From Chloroflexales bacterium ZM16-3 (GTDB taxonomy: Bacteria; Chloroflexota; Chloroflexia; Chloroflexales; Chloroflexaceae): 62,146 nt of DNA. The notes under the pieces were generated by a model. The model had not been told where the DNA came from. It ran no database searches and saw only the letters and a list, made by a program, of their open reading frames with translations. Below, piece after piece: positions 42,767-51,274 of the stretch; the first letter of the stretch is position 1, and the number at the start of each line of letters is the position of its first letter. A program made the position numbers and the translations under genes. The stretch is from NCBI GenBank assembly GCA_004138175.2, contig RYFE02000033.1, positions 1-62,146 on the forward strand, read 5' to 3'.

Positions 42767-43747
42767 TTATCCGTTATCCCTGGGGTCGAGCGCGTCGCGC
42801 AGGCCATCGCCCAGGAAGGTGAAGGAGATCACCAGGGTCGAGATCAGCACCACCGGGAAGAGCAGCATCCAGGGGCCCGAGCTGAGGTTCGAGAAGCCCT
42901 CCTGCATCATCTGGCCCAGGCTGGTCGGCAGCGGGTTGGTCGGATCGACCGAGGGCCGCATACCAACGCCGAGGAAGGTCAGGATGGCCTCGAAGATGAT
43001 CAGGCCGGGGATGCTGAACGAGACCGAGACGATGATCGGGGCCAGGGTGTTGGGCAGGATGTGCCGGAACAGGATCTGCCAGGTTGGGATGCCCAGCGCC
43101 CGCGCCGCCTCGATATACTCCTTCTCTTTGAGCGAGAGCACCTGGCCGCGCACCAGCCGAGCCATACCCGTCCAGCTAATGATTGCAACAGCGGTGAAGA
43201 TCAGCAGCAGGCCGCCGAACGCCTTGCCGAAGAGTGTCTCGCGGAAGGCCACCGTGAGCGTGATGATAAAGAGCAGGTCGGGGAAGGATGCCACGATCTC
43301 GGTGATCCGCATCAGCAGGTTGTCCAGCCAGCCGCCGGCGAAGCCCGAGACCAGCCCGACCGAGACCCCGAGGGCCAGGATGATCAGCTGCGGCACCACG
43401 CCGACGATCAGCGAGACGCGGGTGCCGAAGATCAGCCGCGAGAGGATGTCGCGGCCATTATTGTCGGTTCCCAGGATGTTCTCGGGGTTCGGCACACGCT
43501 GCGGGTTGTCTGTCACCCAGACCGGCGGGCGCAGGCTGTTTCTTGCGGTCTGCTCGACCGGGTTCTTCGGCGCGAGCAGCGGCGCGAAGAGGGCGACCAG
43601 AATGTAGAGGATGACAACAATGATCCCGACCATTGCGGCGCGGTTGCGGGTGAGCCGGCGCATCGCGTCGGCCCAGAGGCTGCGCGACTTCTGGTTGCTC
43701 CGATCAAGCGCGTTAGCGCCGCCAATCGTCTGTGCGGATGTAGCCAT
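42767..43747 (-). CDS. dppC: Peptide/nickel-type ABC transporter permease (DppC/OppC-like)
   Basis: This 326-residue permease has a cytosolic N-terminus, then one transmembrane helix (MVGIIVVILYILVALFAPLL) and five more. The EAA loop is near 225 (IEAARALGIPTWQILFRHILPN). The family motif ILGTDNNGRDILSRLIFGTR near 90 is typical of DppC/OppC. It would form the membrane channel with the DppB-like partner encoded immediately upstream (10-base gap). No ATPase genes are in the window. The substrate is presumably oligopeptides, given the binding protein encoded upstream. Confidence 0.94.
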   Translation of the reverse strand: MATSAQTIGGANALDRSNQKSRSLWADAMRRLTRNRAAMVGIIVVILYILVALFAPLLAPKNPVEQTARNSLRPPVWVTDNPQRVPNPENILGTDNNGRDILSRLIFGTRVSLIVGVVPQLIILALGVSVGLVSGFAGGWLDNLLMRITEIVASFPDLLFIITLTVAFRETLFGKAFGGLLLIFTAVAIISWTGMARLVRGQVLSLKEKEYIEAARALGIPTWQILFRHILPNTLAPIIVSVSFSIPGLIIFEAILTFLGVGMRPSVDPTNPLPTSLGQMMQEGFSNLSSGPWMLLFPVVLISTLVISFTFLGDGLRDALDPRDNG

Positions 43748-43757
43748 GCCTCGCCCC

Positions 43758-44762
43758 CTACTTATAGCTAATGCGCGGGTCGATCACGCCGTAGGCGATA
43801 TCAACCAGGAGGTTGGCCACGCCCAGGAAGAAGACGAAGATCAGCGCGCCGGCCGTGATCATCGAGTAGTCGCGCTTGCCGATCGCCTCGACCAGCAGGC
43901 TGCCCATGCCCGGCACCTGGAAGATGATCTCGATATACAGCGTGCCGGTGAGTAGACCGGCTGCCATCGGACCAAGGATCGTCACGACCGGCAGCAGCGC
44001 ATTCTTGAGCATATGCCGCCAGATTACTACCTGATCGCCCAGGCCCTTCGCCTGCGCGGTTCGGATATAGTCCTGGCGCTTCACCTCAAGCACACTTGAT
44101 CGGGTCAGCCGGGTAATAAATCCGAGCGGTATGGAGCCAAGCGCGATCGTGGGCAAGATCCATGGTTGCACCGGATCGCTCCAGTCCGGGATCACCGTAA
44201 ACCAGCTCAGGATCACCGCAAAGATAATTACCAGCAGGAAGCCGACGATCAGCGATGAGAGCGAGGCGAAGAAAGTGGAGCCGAAAAGTAACACATAATC
44301 AATGATCGTGTTTTGGTGCAGCGCGGCCAGCACCCCCATTGGAATCCCTAACACGACCGCTAAGAGCAGAGCCTGCAGGCCCAGCCGGGCCGAATAGTAG
44401 AAGCGCGAGGGCTTGCCTGAGCGATCACCAAACAGCTCCTGTTGCACCGTGCGCGACCCGCGCGAGGAGTAGGTCGGCCCAAAGTTGCCGCCCAAGGCCC
44501 CCCACTGGAACTCGGTCTCGCCGGTCTTCGGGTTCTCCACAAAGTCGAAGAACATATAGCGGGTGAACTGGTGCCAGAAGGGCAGATCCATGCCGAACTT
44601 CTGCTTCAGGATCTTCTCGACCGCCGGCGAGAGCTGACGCCGGTTCGGGTCGGTATCAAACGGCCCCCCAGGGGTGATCTTCGCTATCGCGAAGGTCATC
44701 AGCCCCACGATCAGCAGCACCGGAATCTGCCACAGGATGCGCCGAATAATATACGCGGTCAT
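43758..44762 (-). CDS. dppB: Peptide/nickel-type ABC transporter permease (DppB/OppB-like)
   Basis: This 334-residue permease has six transmembrane helices. The family N-terminal start is IIRRILWQIPVLLIVGLMTFAIAKITPGGPFD, and the EAA loop is near 245 (YIRTAQAKGLGDQVVIWRHMLKN). Residues about 70-115 form a longer extracytoplasmic loop than in E. coli DppB (PKTGETEFQWGALGGNFGPT). The gene is followed after 10 bases by the DppC-like gene and preceded by the binding-protein gene, with a palindrome (44817-44865) between. Confidence 0.94.
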   Translation of the reverse strand: MTAYIIRRILWQIPVLLIVGLMTFAIAKITPGGPFDTDPNRRQLSPAVEKILKQKFGMDLPFWHQFTRYMFFDFVENPKTGETEFQWGALGGNFGPTYSSRGSRTVQQELFGDRSGKPSRFYYSARLGLQALLLAVVLGIPMGVLAALHQNTIIDYVLLFGSTFFASLSSLIVGFLLVIIFAVILSWFTVIPDWSDPVQPWILPTIALGSIPLGFITRLTRSSVLEVKRQDYIRTAQAKGLGDQVVIWRHMLKNALLPVVTILGPMAAGLLTGTLYIEIIFQVPGMGSLLVEAIGKRDYSMITAGALIFVFFLGVANLLVDIAYGVIDPRISYK

Positions 44763-44816
44763 TGGCTGCTCGCTTTATATTTTGCTACGTCGGGTATCTC
44801 TGGGCCAAATCATACC

Positions 44817-44865
44817 ATGTAATGCTGATGGTTGGCGGCTTCGCCGCCAACCATCAACATTACAT
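44817..44865. repeat. 49-bp palindrome between the binding-protein gene and dppB
   Basis: Arms of 23 bp with one mismatch and a TTC loop. It follows the shared 3' motif of the solute-binding protein gene and could protect its mRNA 3' end. Confidence 0.8.
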
Positions 44866-44869
44866 AGTA

Positions 44870-44911
44870 GCTCAGTGACTCAGCAGCGCTATCATTCCGC
44901 TCAGTGCGTTA
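44870..44911 (-). promoter_or_regulatory. Shared 3' motif after oppA/dppA (copy 3 of 3)
   Basis: Plus-strand text ctcagtgactcagcagcgct then atcattccgctcagtgcgtta, overlapping the stop codon TAA. It is the third member of the motif that follows solute-binding protein genes. Confidence 0.6.
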
Positions 44912-46744
44912 CGGCTGAACGTCCACATTGGGCATGTTGAAGAAGCCCAGCCAGTAATCGAGCGGCGTGATCGTCTCCGCAGTCACGCCCTTCACATAGG
45001 GCTTGACCAGCACCGGGCCGCCGTCGTTCTGCAGGAAGACCACCGGCACATCGTTGACCAGGATCTTCTGGGCCTGGGCGTAGAGATCAGCACGCTTCGC
45101 CGGATCCTGCTCCACATCGGCCTGCTTGATCAGCGCGTCGAGATCGGGGTTCGAGTAGCCGATCCGGTCAGCCAGCTGGCCAGTGGTGGCCCAGAGCGAG
45201 ACCCAGTTCTGTGGGTCCGGGTAGTCCGCGCACCAGCCCAGGTAGTACATCTGCGGCGAGGTCGCCTTATCCTTGGTCAGCGCGCTATAGGCGGTCGGAT
45301 CAACCGGGTCGAGGGTGGCATCGATGCCCAGGTTGACCTTGAGTTGGTTGGCTACCCACTCGAAGCGAGCGTTGTTGCGTGCGCTGGCCGAGTAGGTCAG
45401 CTTGATCTCGGGCAGGCCCGCGCCATCGGGGAAGCCGGCATCGGCCAGCGTCGCCTTAGCGGCAGCCGGGTCGAAACTCCACTGGTCAGTCTTCTCGTAG
45501 CCGGGGAAGCCGGGCGGGATGAACGTCTGGGTCGGGTTGCCTAGGCCATTGAAGATGTCGCGCACCCAGGCTTCACGGTCGAAGGCTTGGGCGAATGCCT
45601 GACGCACCTTGATGTTGTCGAAGGGGGCCTTCGTGTTGTTGAAGCCGAAATAGAAGGTACACGAGCCAACTGTGTTGACAATCTCCTTGCTCAACACTGG
45701 GTCGGTCTGCACCGCAGATAGATCCTCAGAGGCCACGGTAAGCATATCAAGCTCGCCGTTCTGGTATGCCTGGAAGGCCACCTGAGACTCGGTGATAATG
45801 TTGTAGACAACCTGCTTGAGCTTGACCGGGCCAAGCGGGCCGACATAGTTCGGGTTTGGCTCCCAGACCGCCTTGTTGCCGTGGTCCCACTCCTTGAGCA
45901 CAAAGGGGCCGTTGCCAATATAGTTGGCCGGGTCGTACCACCAGTCTGAACCCTTGGCAGCATCCTCCTCGCGGACGGGGGCACCGATCCAGAGCGCGGC
46001 CATGCTCAGGAAGAAGGGCGCGGGGGCGGCGAGTTCGATCTGCAGGGTGCTGTCGTCGATCGCCTTCACGCCATAGTCAGCCTCAAGCTGAGTCTGGTCG
46101 AGGGCCAGCGTCTCGGTCATCGTCTTGCCCTGGCAGGCGGCGGCAGACCACTCGCTATAGCCCTTGATGATCCCGCAGGCGAGCGACTGGTACTGGCCAG
46201 CGGTCTCCGGGTTGGCCAGCCGATGCCAGGCGTACTCGAAGTTCTTCGCGGTTAGCGGGGTGCCATCAGAGTACTTGCTGTCGGGGCGGATCTTGAAGGT
46301 GTAGGTCAGGCCATCGGCAGAGACATCGACGCTCTCGGCGGCACCGGGGATGGGCTTCATATCCTTATCGAAGCTCATCAGACCCTGGTAGGCCATCATG
46401 ATGAACGAGATCTCGCCGACGAAGCTGGACTGCTGCGGGTCAACATTATCGGGCTCCGAGCCGCTGCCGCCGGGCATCCTGATCCGCAGCACGCCGGGCT
46501 CGGCGTTGCCGGTGTTCGTGGCGGGGGCCTCGGTCGGCGCGGCGGCGGCCTCGGTCGGCGCGGCGGCGGCCTCGGTCGGCGCGGCGGCGGCCTCGGTCGG
46601 CGCGGCGGCGGCCTCGGTCGGCGCGGCTGGGGCGGTGGTGGCCGCAGGCGCGGCCGGGGCACCGCCACAGGCGGCGAGAATCGGTACGACGAGCACAAGC
46701 ATCAGCGCCAGGGCCGCTGTGTTGCGCAGGTTACGGATAGACAT
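44909..46744 (-). CDS. dppA: Peptide-binding lipoprotein of an ABC transporter (family 5, DppA/OppA-like)
   Basis: This 611-residue precursor has a signal peptide and lipobox LAAC, then a linker of five PTEAAAA repeats encoded by a 21-bp tandem repeat (about 46520-46630). The mature domain matches family 5 binding proteins (ADGLTYTFKIRPDSKYSDGTPL near 145; FGFNNTKAPFDNIKVRQAFAQAFDRE near 370; YLGWCADYPDPQNWVS near 510). It captures oligopeptides outside the membrane and delivers them to the DppBC-like permeases encoded next. The start has AAGGAG six to eight bases upstream. The ATPase subunits must be encoded elsewhere. Confidence 0.93.
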   Translation of the reverse strand: MSIRNLRNTAALALMLVLVVPILAACGGAPAAPAATTAPAAPTEAAAAPTEAAAAPTEAAAAPTEAAAAPTEAPATNTGNAEPGVLRIRMPGGSGSEPDNVDPQQSSFVGEISFIMMAYQGLMSFDKDMKPIPGAAESVDVSADGLTYTFKIRPDSKYSDGTPLTAKNFEYAWHRLANPETAGQYQSLACGIIKGYSEWSAAACQGKTMTETLALDQTQLEADYGVKAIDDSTLQIELAAPAPFFLSMAALWIGAPVREEDAAKGSDWWYDPANYIGNGPFVLKEWDHGNKAVWEPNPNYVGPLGPVKLKQVVYNIITESQVAFQAYQNGELDMLTVASEDLSAVQTDPVLSKEIVNTVGSCTFYFGFNNTKAPFDNIKVRQAFAQAFDREAWVRDIFNGLGNPTQTFIPPGFPGYEKTDQWSFDPAAAKATLADAGFPDGAGLPEIKLTYSASARNNARFEWVANQLKVNLGIDATLDPVDPTAYSALTKDKATSPQMYYLGWCADYPDPQNWVSLWATTGQLADRIGYSNPDLDALIKQADVEQDPAKRADLYAQAQKILVNDVPVVFLQNDGGPVLVKPYVKGVTAETITPLDYWLGFFNMPNVDVQP

Positions 46745-47477
46745 TGAGCTCTCCTTAACACAGGGTATCTGTATTTCGACACGAGGGGCACTGAAGGGTG
46801 ATCTTCAGCGTGGGCTTCAGGGCGGTTCTGTCTAATCGATAGCGCCTCCTTAGACAAGGTTTCCGAGGAGTTTACAGCTTAGCTTGGCACATCGCTTACT
46901 ATCGCGCCAAATCTGCAATCTGCAATCTGAAATCTCGTCTTGCTGGCTATGCTCTAGGTAGCACATAAGGCCAGCCCCTCACGGAATCGTGCGGGGCGAC
47001 CATATCACAGCGTGACGCGCAAACTGCGCGATCACTAGGGGAGGGATATACGGTGGGGGCAAGCTCATCCATGGAGGTTGTGTTGACGCGATATCGTACA
47101 TCTTTGTACGTCCCGCCTAGCGTGCGTGTCATCGTGAACGCGCGCCCGCAACAAGACAATGCAGCTGGAGCTATTCATGTGGTGCAATGATCGTACCATG
47201 CCCACTCTCAACCGTCAAATGTATTAAATACATCGCACTATTTGCAACATGCATTAGGACTGTTGCACAAACGGATCTGGTCGCAGCGCCCAACAGCAAA
47301 ATCCGCGCTAGGCTCCCTTGCCCAGCGCGGATTTTGGCTTCTCCAAGCGCATAGCGCGCCCTCAGCATAGCGACAACCGCTCATTGGCACATCGGGAGTC
47401 TCAGATGTTCTCCTGGCGGCAACTGCCTCTACGAGCCATGATCGTCCTAGCTAAAATCTTAGATCGCTTTACAAATT
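46745..47477. other. 733-bp gap without a recognised gene
   Basis: The segment contains the dppA leader, a short GATTGCA-type heptamer array (complement strand, 46911-46932), a small hairpin (gcccc-tcacg-gaat-cgtg-cggggc at 46975-46998) and a 40-bp hairpin at 47297-47336. Short open frames inside it (65-70 residues) have no recognisable features and no good ribosome binding sites. It is AT-richer than the neighbouring genes. Confidence 0.6.
47297..47336. terminator. Hairpin with A/T-rich arms in the 733-bp gap
   Basis: Arms caaaatccgcgct / agcgcggattttg are perfect over 13 bp with a 14-nt loop. Stem ends are A/T-rich, so either strand gives a terminator-like T-run. What it terminates is unclear. 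Confidence 0.45.
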
Positions 47478-48386
47478 TCACCGTATGATCGTCAGCACAG
47501 CCACAGCAAAGAGAACCTGCACAAGGGCTGATGCGATCTGTAGCAGGCGTGCGCCGTTCGGCGAGCGTCCATAGAGGCTCAGCCCAAACCCAACATTGAT
47601 CAGCAGAATGGCGATGGCAGCCAGGGGCAGGAAGAGTATCTGGTGGCGCGGGCGCAGCGCCTCGGCGACCCCCGCCGCATCGGTGCGCAGGTCGATCATC
47701 GGCGTCAGGCCAGGGTAGATCGCGGCCAGCCAGCCCACCAGCGCCAGGCTCAGCCCAACTGCCACAACGAGGGCCACGCGCACCACCTGATCTTCCCAGA
47801 AGGCGTAGAAGAACATGCGCCCCACCTCCACCCCGGAGGTGAGTTGCTGGATCACGCCCAGGCGACGGCGCTGCTCCAACTCCTGCACAAAAGACTCGCT
47901 GGTATCTGGCGAGATCACATACGAGTCGCCCGGCGTATGCAAGATTAGCGCATGCGCCATCGGGGCGGTCGAGAAGCGGTGGGCCTGCCGCCCATCGGCC
48001 AGGCTGACTCGCCCGTAGTAGTAGCCGATTCTGCGGGCCAGGCTGCCCTTGGCGACACTAGCTGCGCTCTCGACGCTCTCGATCTGGGCTAGAGGCACGA
48101 CGGCGCGGTTGCCTAGCCAGAAGATGTAGAAGCCGTTGCGATCAACCCCATAGGCAAGGGTGAACGCGGCAGCCACACGGTACGCCACCTGACCCGTAAT
48201 CAGCAGCAGGCCCAGCCCGCCGAGCAGCTGGAGGTACAGGACAAGATCAATCGGCCACTGCTCGGGCGGCTGGGCGAGGGCCATGCCAACCCGAGTGAAG
48301 AGCGAGATCGCCCCAAGCGCCGCGATCACGAGCAGCGCGACCGCCACCCAGAGGCGCTTGCTAGGCTGTGGTTTCCATCGTCGCAT
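47478..48386 (-). CDS. Membrane protein with a central PH-like domain
   Basis: The protein has 302 residues. Two transmembrane helices (about 10-30 and 48-68) are followed by a domain of about 100 residues (YGVDRNGFYIFWLGNRAVVPLAQIESVES) that resembles bacterial PH domains. Three more hydrophobic helices follow towards the C-terminus. Function is unknown. The gene follows the parvulin gene on the same strand by about 90 bases and may be in its transcript. Confidence 0.75.
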   Translation of the reverse strand: MRRWKPQPSKRLWVAVALLVIAALGAISLFTRVGMALAQPPEQWPIDLVLYLQLLGGLGLLLITGQVAYRVAAAFTLAYGVDRNGFYIFWLGNRAVVPLAQIESVESAASVAKGSLARRIGYYYGRVSLADGRQAHRFSTAPMAHALILHTPGDSYVISPDTSESFVQELEQRRRLGVIQQLTSGVEVGRMFFYAFWEDQVVRVALVVAVGLSLALVGWLAAIYPGLTPMIDLRTDAAGVAEALRPRHQILFLPLAAIAILLINVGFGLSLYGRSPNGARLLQIASALVQVLFAVAVLTIIR

Positions 48387-48476
48387 AGTGGTGATATGAG
48401 CCGTAAGGGCGCAGCAGCGAGGCGCTGCTGCGCCCTTACGGGGCAGGTCTGATCCCGCAGGATCGAGTGGTGCGGC

Positions 48477-50099
48477 CTATGGAGCGCTTGTCGCTGTCGG
48501 CTCCGCCGTCGCTGCTGCTGACGTCGCTTCAACCGTTGGCTCCGGGGTCGGCTCCAGAGTCGGCTCCGGGGTCGGCACCTCGGTCGGCGGGCCAGGCAGG
48601 TAGGTCGGCTCCAGGGTCGGCGCCTCGGCGCTAGCTGTCGGCGTGGGCGTCTGCGGCGGGAAGCGCTGGGAGCTGATCGCGGCCCGCTGCTCGGTGAGCC
48701 ATGTGTCCAGCGCCTTTGTCCGCGCATCGCGTAGCTGCTCATCCTTGGTGGGGATCGTGCGATCCGTCACCTCAATGATATGCCAGCCGAACTGGCTGCG
48801 GATGGGGTCGCTGACCGTGTTCGGCGCCAGGCTGAAGGCCGCGCTCACCAGCTCGGGCGGGTAGGTTGCGCCATTATCGGCCTTGCCGTCCTTATCGAAG
48901 AAGCCCAGATCGCCGCCAGCGCTGGCCGAGCCAGGGTCATCGGAGTTGGCCGCCGCCAGGGCGGCGAAGTCGCCGCCGGCGCGCAGCTCAATGGCCAGCT
49001 TATCTGCGCGATCCTTCGCCGTGGCAAACAGCGCGTCGATCTGCTCCTGCGTGGAGCCATCGGGCGCGCTCACCGCCACAAGGATCTGGCGGGCCTTCAC
49101 CTTGCTCGGATCGCTGCTGACCTCAAAGGTCGCATCAGGGACAAGGCTCTCTTGGATCTTGGTGTTGAGCTGCTGCTCGCGGTACTGGCTGTTGAGGGCG
49201 GCGCGGAAATCGTCCTTGGTGAGCGCCGGCTTCACATTGGCGCTAGCCAGCTCGATCTCGTAGCGGCGGTAGATCTCATCAATGATCTGATCGACCTGGG
49301 TTGCCGCCTCAGCCGCAGCCGGAGTGGGCTCGGGCGTGATGGTCGGCTCAGGTGTGTCCGTGGGGCCGCCCGGCGTGGCCGTAGCCGTTGGCTCAGCCGT
49401 GGCTGTCGGCTCAGCCGTGGCTGTCGGCTCAACCGTAGCCGTCGGTTCCACAGTGGCCTCGACGGACGGGGCGATTTCCGTGCTGCTAATCGTCGCCGTA
49501 GATGTGATCAGCGGGGCAGGCGGCGGGATGAAGATCTTGCCCAGGTCATTCGCTATCGCCTGGTTAACCTCATCCTGGCTCACGCTGATGCTCATCTGCG
49601 CGGCACCCTGCGTCTTAATCTGCAGGGTCTCCCACTGGCTCACCACAGTATCGTCCACCGGGCTGCTGCGGATCGTCTGCACCTGCTGGTTCAAGGCCGG
49701 GCTCTGGTTGGCGAACTGCTGGGTAAACTGCTGGTTCCCGCCGAAGAGCGCCACGAGCTGAAAGTTCTGGGCGATCTGGCGGGCGAAGGCGAGCCGCTGC
49801 TCTTGCCAGTAGTCGCGCCGGCTCAGCGAGACGCTTCCCACCTGCGCCACCGGACGGCTCGGGATCCAGAGCTGGTCATAGCTCAGTCCGATGATCACGG
49901 CCAGGAGGGCCAGGCCAATGGCGGTAGCGGTCACGATCATCACCCGGCGCTGATCGCGAACCTCACGCTGGTGGCGCGCCAGACGCTTACGCGTCATCGG
50001 TCGGGGCGCGGGGGGAGCCACAGCCTGCGCCTTACGGCGGCTCTTCTGCGACGCCGAGCGTTGATTGTCCTGCTGGGGGGTCTTCGGTGTGTCAGCCAT
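48477..50099 (-). CDS. Membrane-anchored peptidyl-prolyl isomerase of the parvulin/SurA/PrsA type
   Basis: This 540-residue protein has a charged cytosolic N-terminus and one transmembrane helix (VMIVTATAIGLALLAVIIGLSY near 55). The SurA-like N-terminal chaperone domain is split by a Thr/Pro/Glu-rich insertion of PTATAE repeats. A parvulin domain lies near 345-450 (VKARQILVAV; FAALAAANSDDPGSASAGGDLGFF; SQFGWHIIEVTDR), and the tail is Pro/Thr/Glu-rich. It should fold secreted proteins at the outer face of the membrane. The start MADTPKTPQQ is preferred because the longer frame lacks features, though no good ribosome binding site is seen. The repeat insertion inside the chaperone domain is unusual. 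Confidence 0.88.
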   Translation of the reverse strand: MADTPKTPQQDNQRSASQKSRRKAQAVAPPAPRPMTRKRLARHQREVRDQRRVMIVTATAIGLALLAVIIGLSYDQLWIPSRPVAQVGSVSLSRRDYWQEQRLAFARQIAQNFQLVALFGGNQQFTQQFANQSPALNQQVQTIRSSPVDDTVVSQWETLQIKTQGAAQMSISVSQDEVNQAIANDLGKIFIPPPAPLITSTATISSTEIAPSVEATVEPTATVEPTATAEPTATAEPTATATPGGPTDTPEPTITPEPTPAAAEAATQVDQIIDEIYRRYEIELASANVKPALTKDDFRAALNSQYREQQLNTKIQESLVPDATFEVSSDPSKVKARQILVAVSAPDGSTQEQIDALFATAKDRADKLAIELRAGGDFAALAAANSDDPGSASAGGDLGFFDKDGKADNGATYPPELVSAAFSLAPNTVSDPIRSQFGWHIIEVTDRTIPTKDEQLRDARTKALDTWLTEQRAAISSQRFPPQTPTPTASAEAPTLEPTYLPGPPTEVPTPEPTLEPTPEPTVEATSAAATAEPTATSAP

Positions 50100-50204
50100 G
50101 AGTGTGTGAGAGCACAAAATGATGCGTGCCACGCAAGGGGCGAGCCAATGCACCAGCGGTGCAGGCGGCGCGCTGCGTCTCACGCATCATCGCATAGTGG
50201 CGTA

Positions 50205-50648
50205 TTAAAACGGAATATCCTCATCGCCAATATCGGGAGGGGCAGACCGGCCGCCTCGCGGGGGTGCCTCGCGCGGCGGGAGATCATCATCATCACGCGA
50301 GGCGCGGCCCTCTCGGCCATCGAGGATGATCATATCGTTGGCGATCACCTCGGTTCGATAGCGCGTCTGCCCGCTCTGCTGATCATCCCAGGAGCGTGTC
50401 TGGAGGCGGCCCTCAACATAGACGCGTGTGCCCTTGGCGAGGTACTGGTTGCAGATCTCGGCGAGCTTGTTCCACACGACGACGCTGAACCACTCGGTCT
50501 CCTCGCGCGTTTCGCCGGCGCCATCCCGCCACTGACGGCCAGCCGCCACGCGGAACGTCGTCACTGCGCTACCCGAGGGGGTGTAGCGCATTTCAGGATC
50601 GGCGCCGAGGCGACCGATGATCATGACCTTATTCAGATCGCGGGCCAT
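50205..50648 (-). CDS. ssb: Single-stranded DNA-binding protein
   Basis: This 147-residue protein has an OB fold from residue 1 to about 110 (NKVMIIGRLGADPEMRYTPSG; EWFSVVVWNKLAEICNQYLAKG) and a short disordered acidic linker. It ends with the conserved protein-interaction tip DEDIPF. It binds ssDNA as a tetramer and recruits repair and replication proteins. The start at 50648 is preceded by AAAGG nine bases upstream; the longer frame into rpsF is not needed. It follows rpsF on the same strand, the standard rpsF-ssb pair. Confidence 0.97.
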   Translation of the reverse strand: MARDLNKVMIIGRLGADPEMRYTPSGSAVTTFRVAAGRQWRDGAGETREETEWFSVVVWNKLAEICNQYLAKGTRVYVEGRLQTRSWDDQQSGQTRYRTEVIANDMIILDGREGRASRDDDDLPPREAPPRGGRSAPPDIGDEDIPF

Positions 50649-50716
50649 CGTCGCCTGCCTTTCTGCCGCTGACGGGGGATGGGGCCAGCCAAAAAAGCCA
50701 ACCCCGCCCCTCAGCA

Positions 50717-51118
50717 CTACTCCGCCGTATCGGCGACCACCTCAGCAGGCTCGGCGACCGCATCCGCGCTGACGGCCTTCTGCTCGACAACCGTGATCAG
50801 GTAGCGCATCACGGCGTCGCTAAGCTTCAGGGTGCGCTCAAGATCCAGAACTTTACCAGCCGAGAGGTTGAAGGTGAGCAGCACGTAGTAGCCCTCGGTG
50901 AAGCTGCGGCGGCTGGCCTCGCCGCTGGCGTACTCGCGGATCGGGTAGGCCATCTTGCGCCGACCCCATGGCGACGCGTGGTTGACGCTCGTCACCTCGC
51001 CGCCAGCGCCCGTGATCGTCTGGGAGACCCGCTCGATCGCGGCGGCGACACCTTCCTCATTGGCGTGCAGCGGGCTGATGATGATCATCAGCTCGTAGTT
51101 ACGACGACGTTCGCGCAT
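50717..51118 (-). CDS. rpsF: 30S ribosomal protein bS6
   Basis: This 133-residue protein has the S6 fold start YELMIIISPLHANEEGVAAAIERV. The mid-section is WGRRKMAYPIREYASG and the conserved end is KLSDAVMRYLITV, followed by an Ala/Val/Glu tail. It binds S18 on the small-subunit platform. The start is preceded by GAGGAGG. The leader upstream contains a hairpin (51196-51226). The usual downstream genes rpsR and rplI are absent here; ssb follows instead and then the parvulin gene. Confidence 0.96.
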   Translation of the reverse strand: MRERRRNYELMIIISPLHANEEGVAAAIERVSQTITGAGGEVTSVNHASPWGRRKMAYPIREYASGEASRRSFTEGYYVLLTFNLSAGKVLDLERTLKLSDAVMRYLITVVEQKAVSADAVAEPAEVVADTAE

Positions 51119-51195
51119 TCATTCCTCCTCTGGTGTAATCCCGCTCGTCGACCCAGACCGGCTGCGCGTGCCATGTGGGGCGGCGGGACAGAAAG

Positions 51196-51252
51196 ACATC
51201 TGCTGCGCTCTTTGGCGCAGCGATGTACCTTTATCGCAATCGCGGGATTATA
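51196..51252 (-). promoter_or_regulatory. rpsF leader hairpin and -10 box
   Basis: On the minus strand TATAAT (51247-51252) is followed by a leader of about 120 nt. It contains a hairpin with arms ACATC-GCTGCGC / GCGCAGC-GATGT (51196-51226). No -35 was found at the right spacing. S6 autoregulation by a leader RNA is known in many bacteria, but the S6:S18-binding motif could not be identified by eye here. Confidence 0.4.
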
Positions 51253-51274
51253 CCACGAATTCGGGGGCGACACA

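Noticed and set aside
47171..47368. Short open frame of 65 codons in the 733-bp gap
   Set aside because: No ribosome binding site or recognisable domain, and it spans the hairpin at 47297-47336.
48780..50672. Open frame of 630 codons on the plus strand
   Set aside because: Antisense to the parvulin and ssb genes; no motif and no ribosome binding site.
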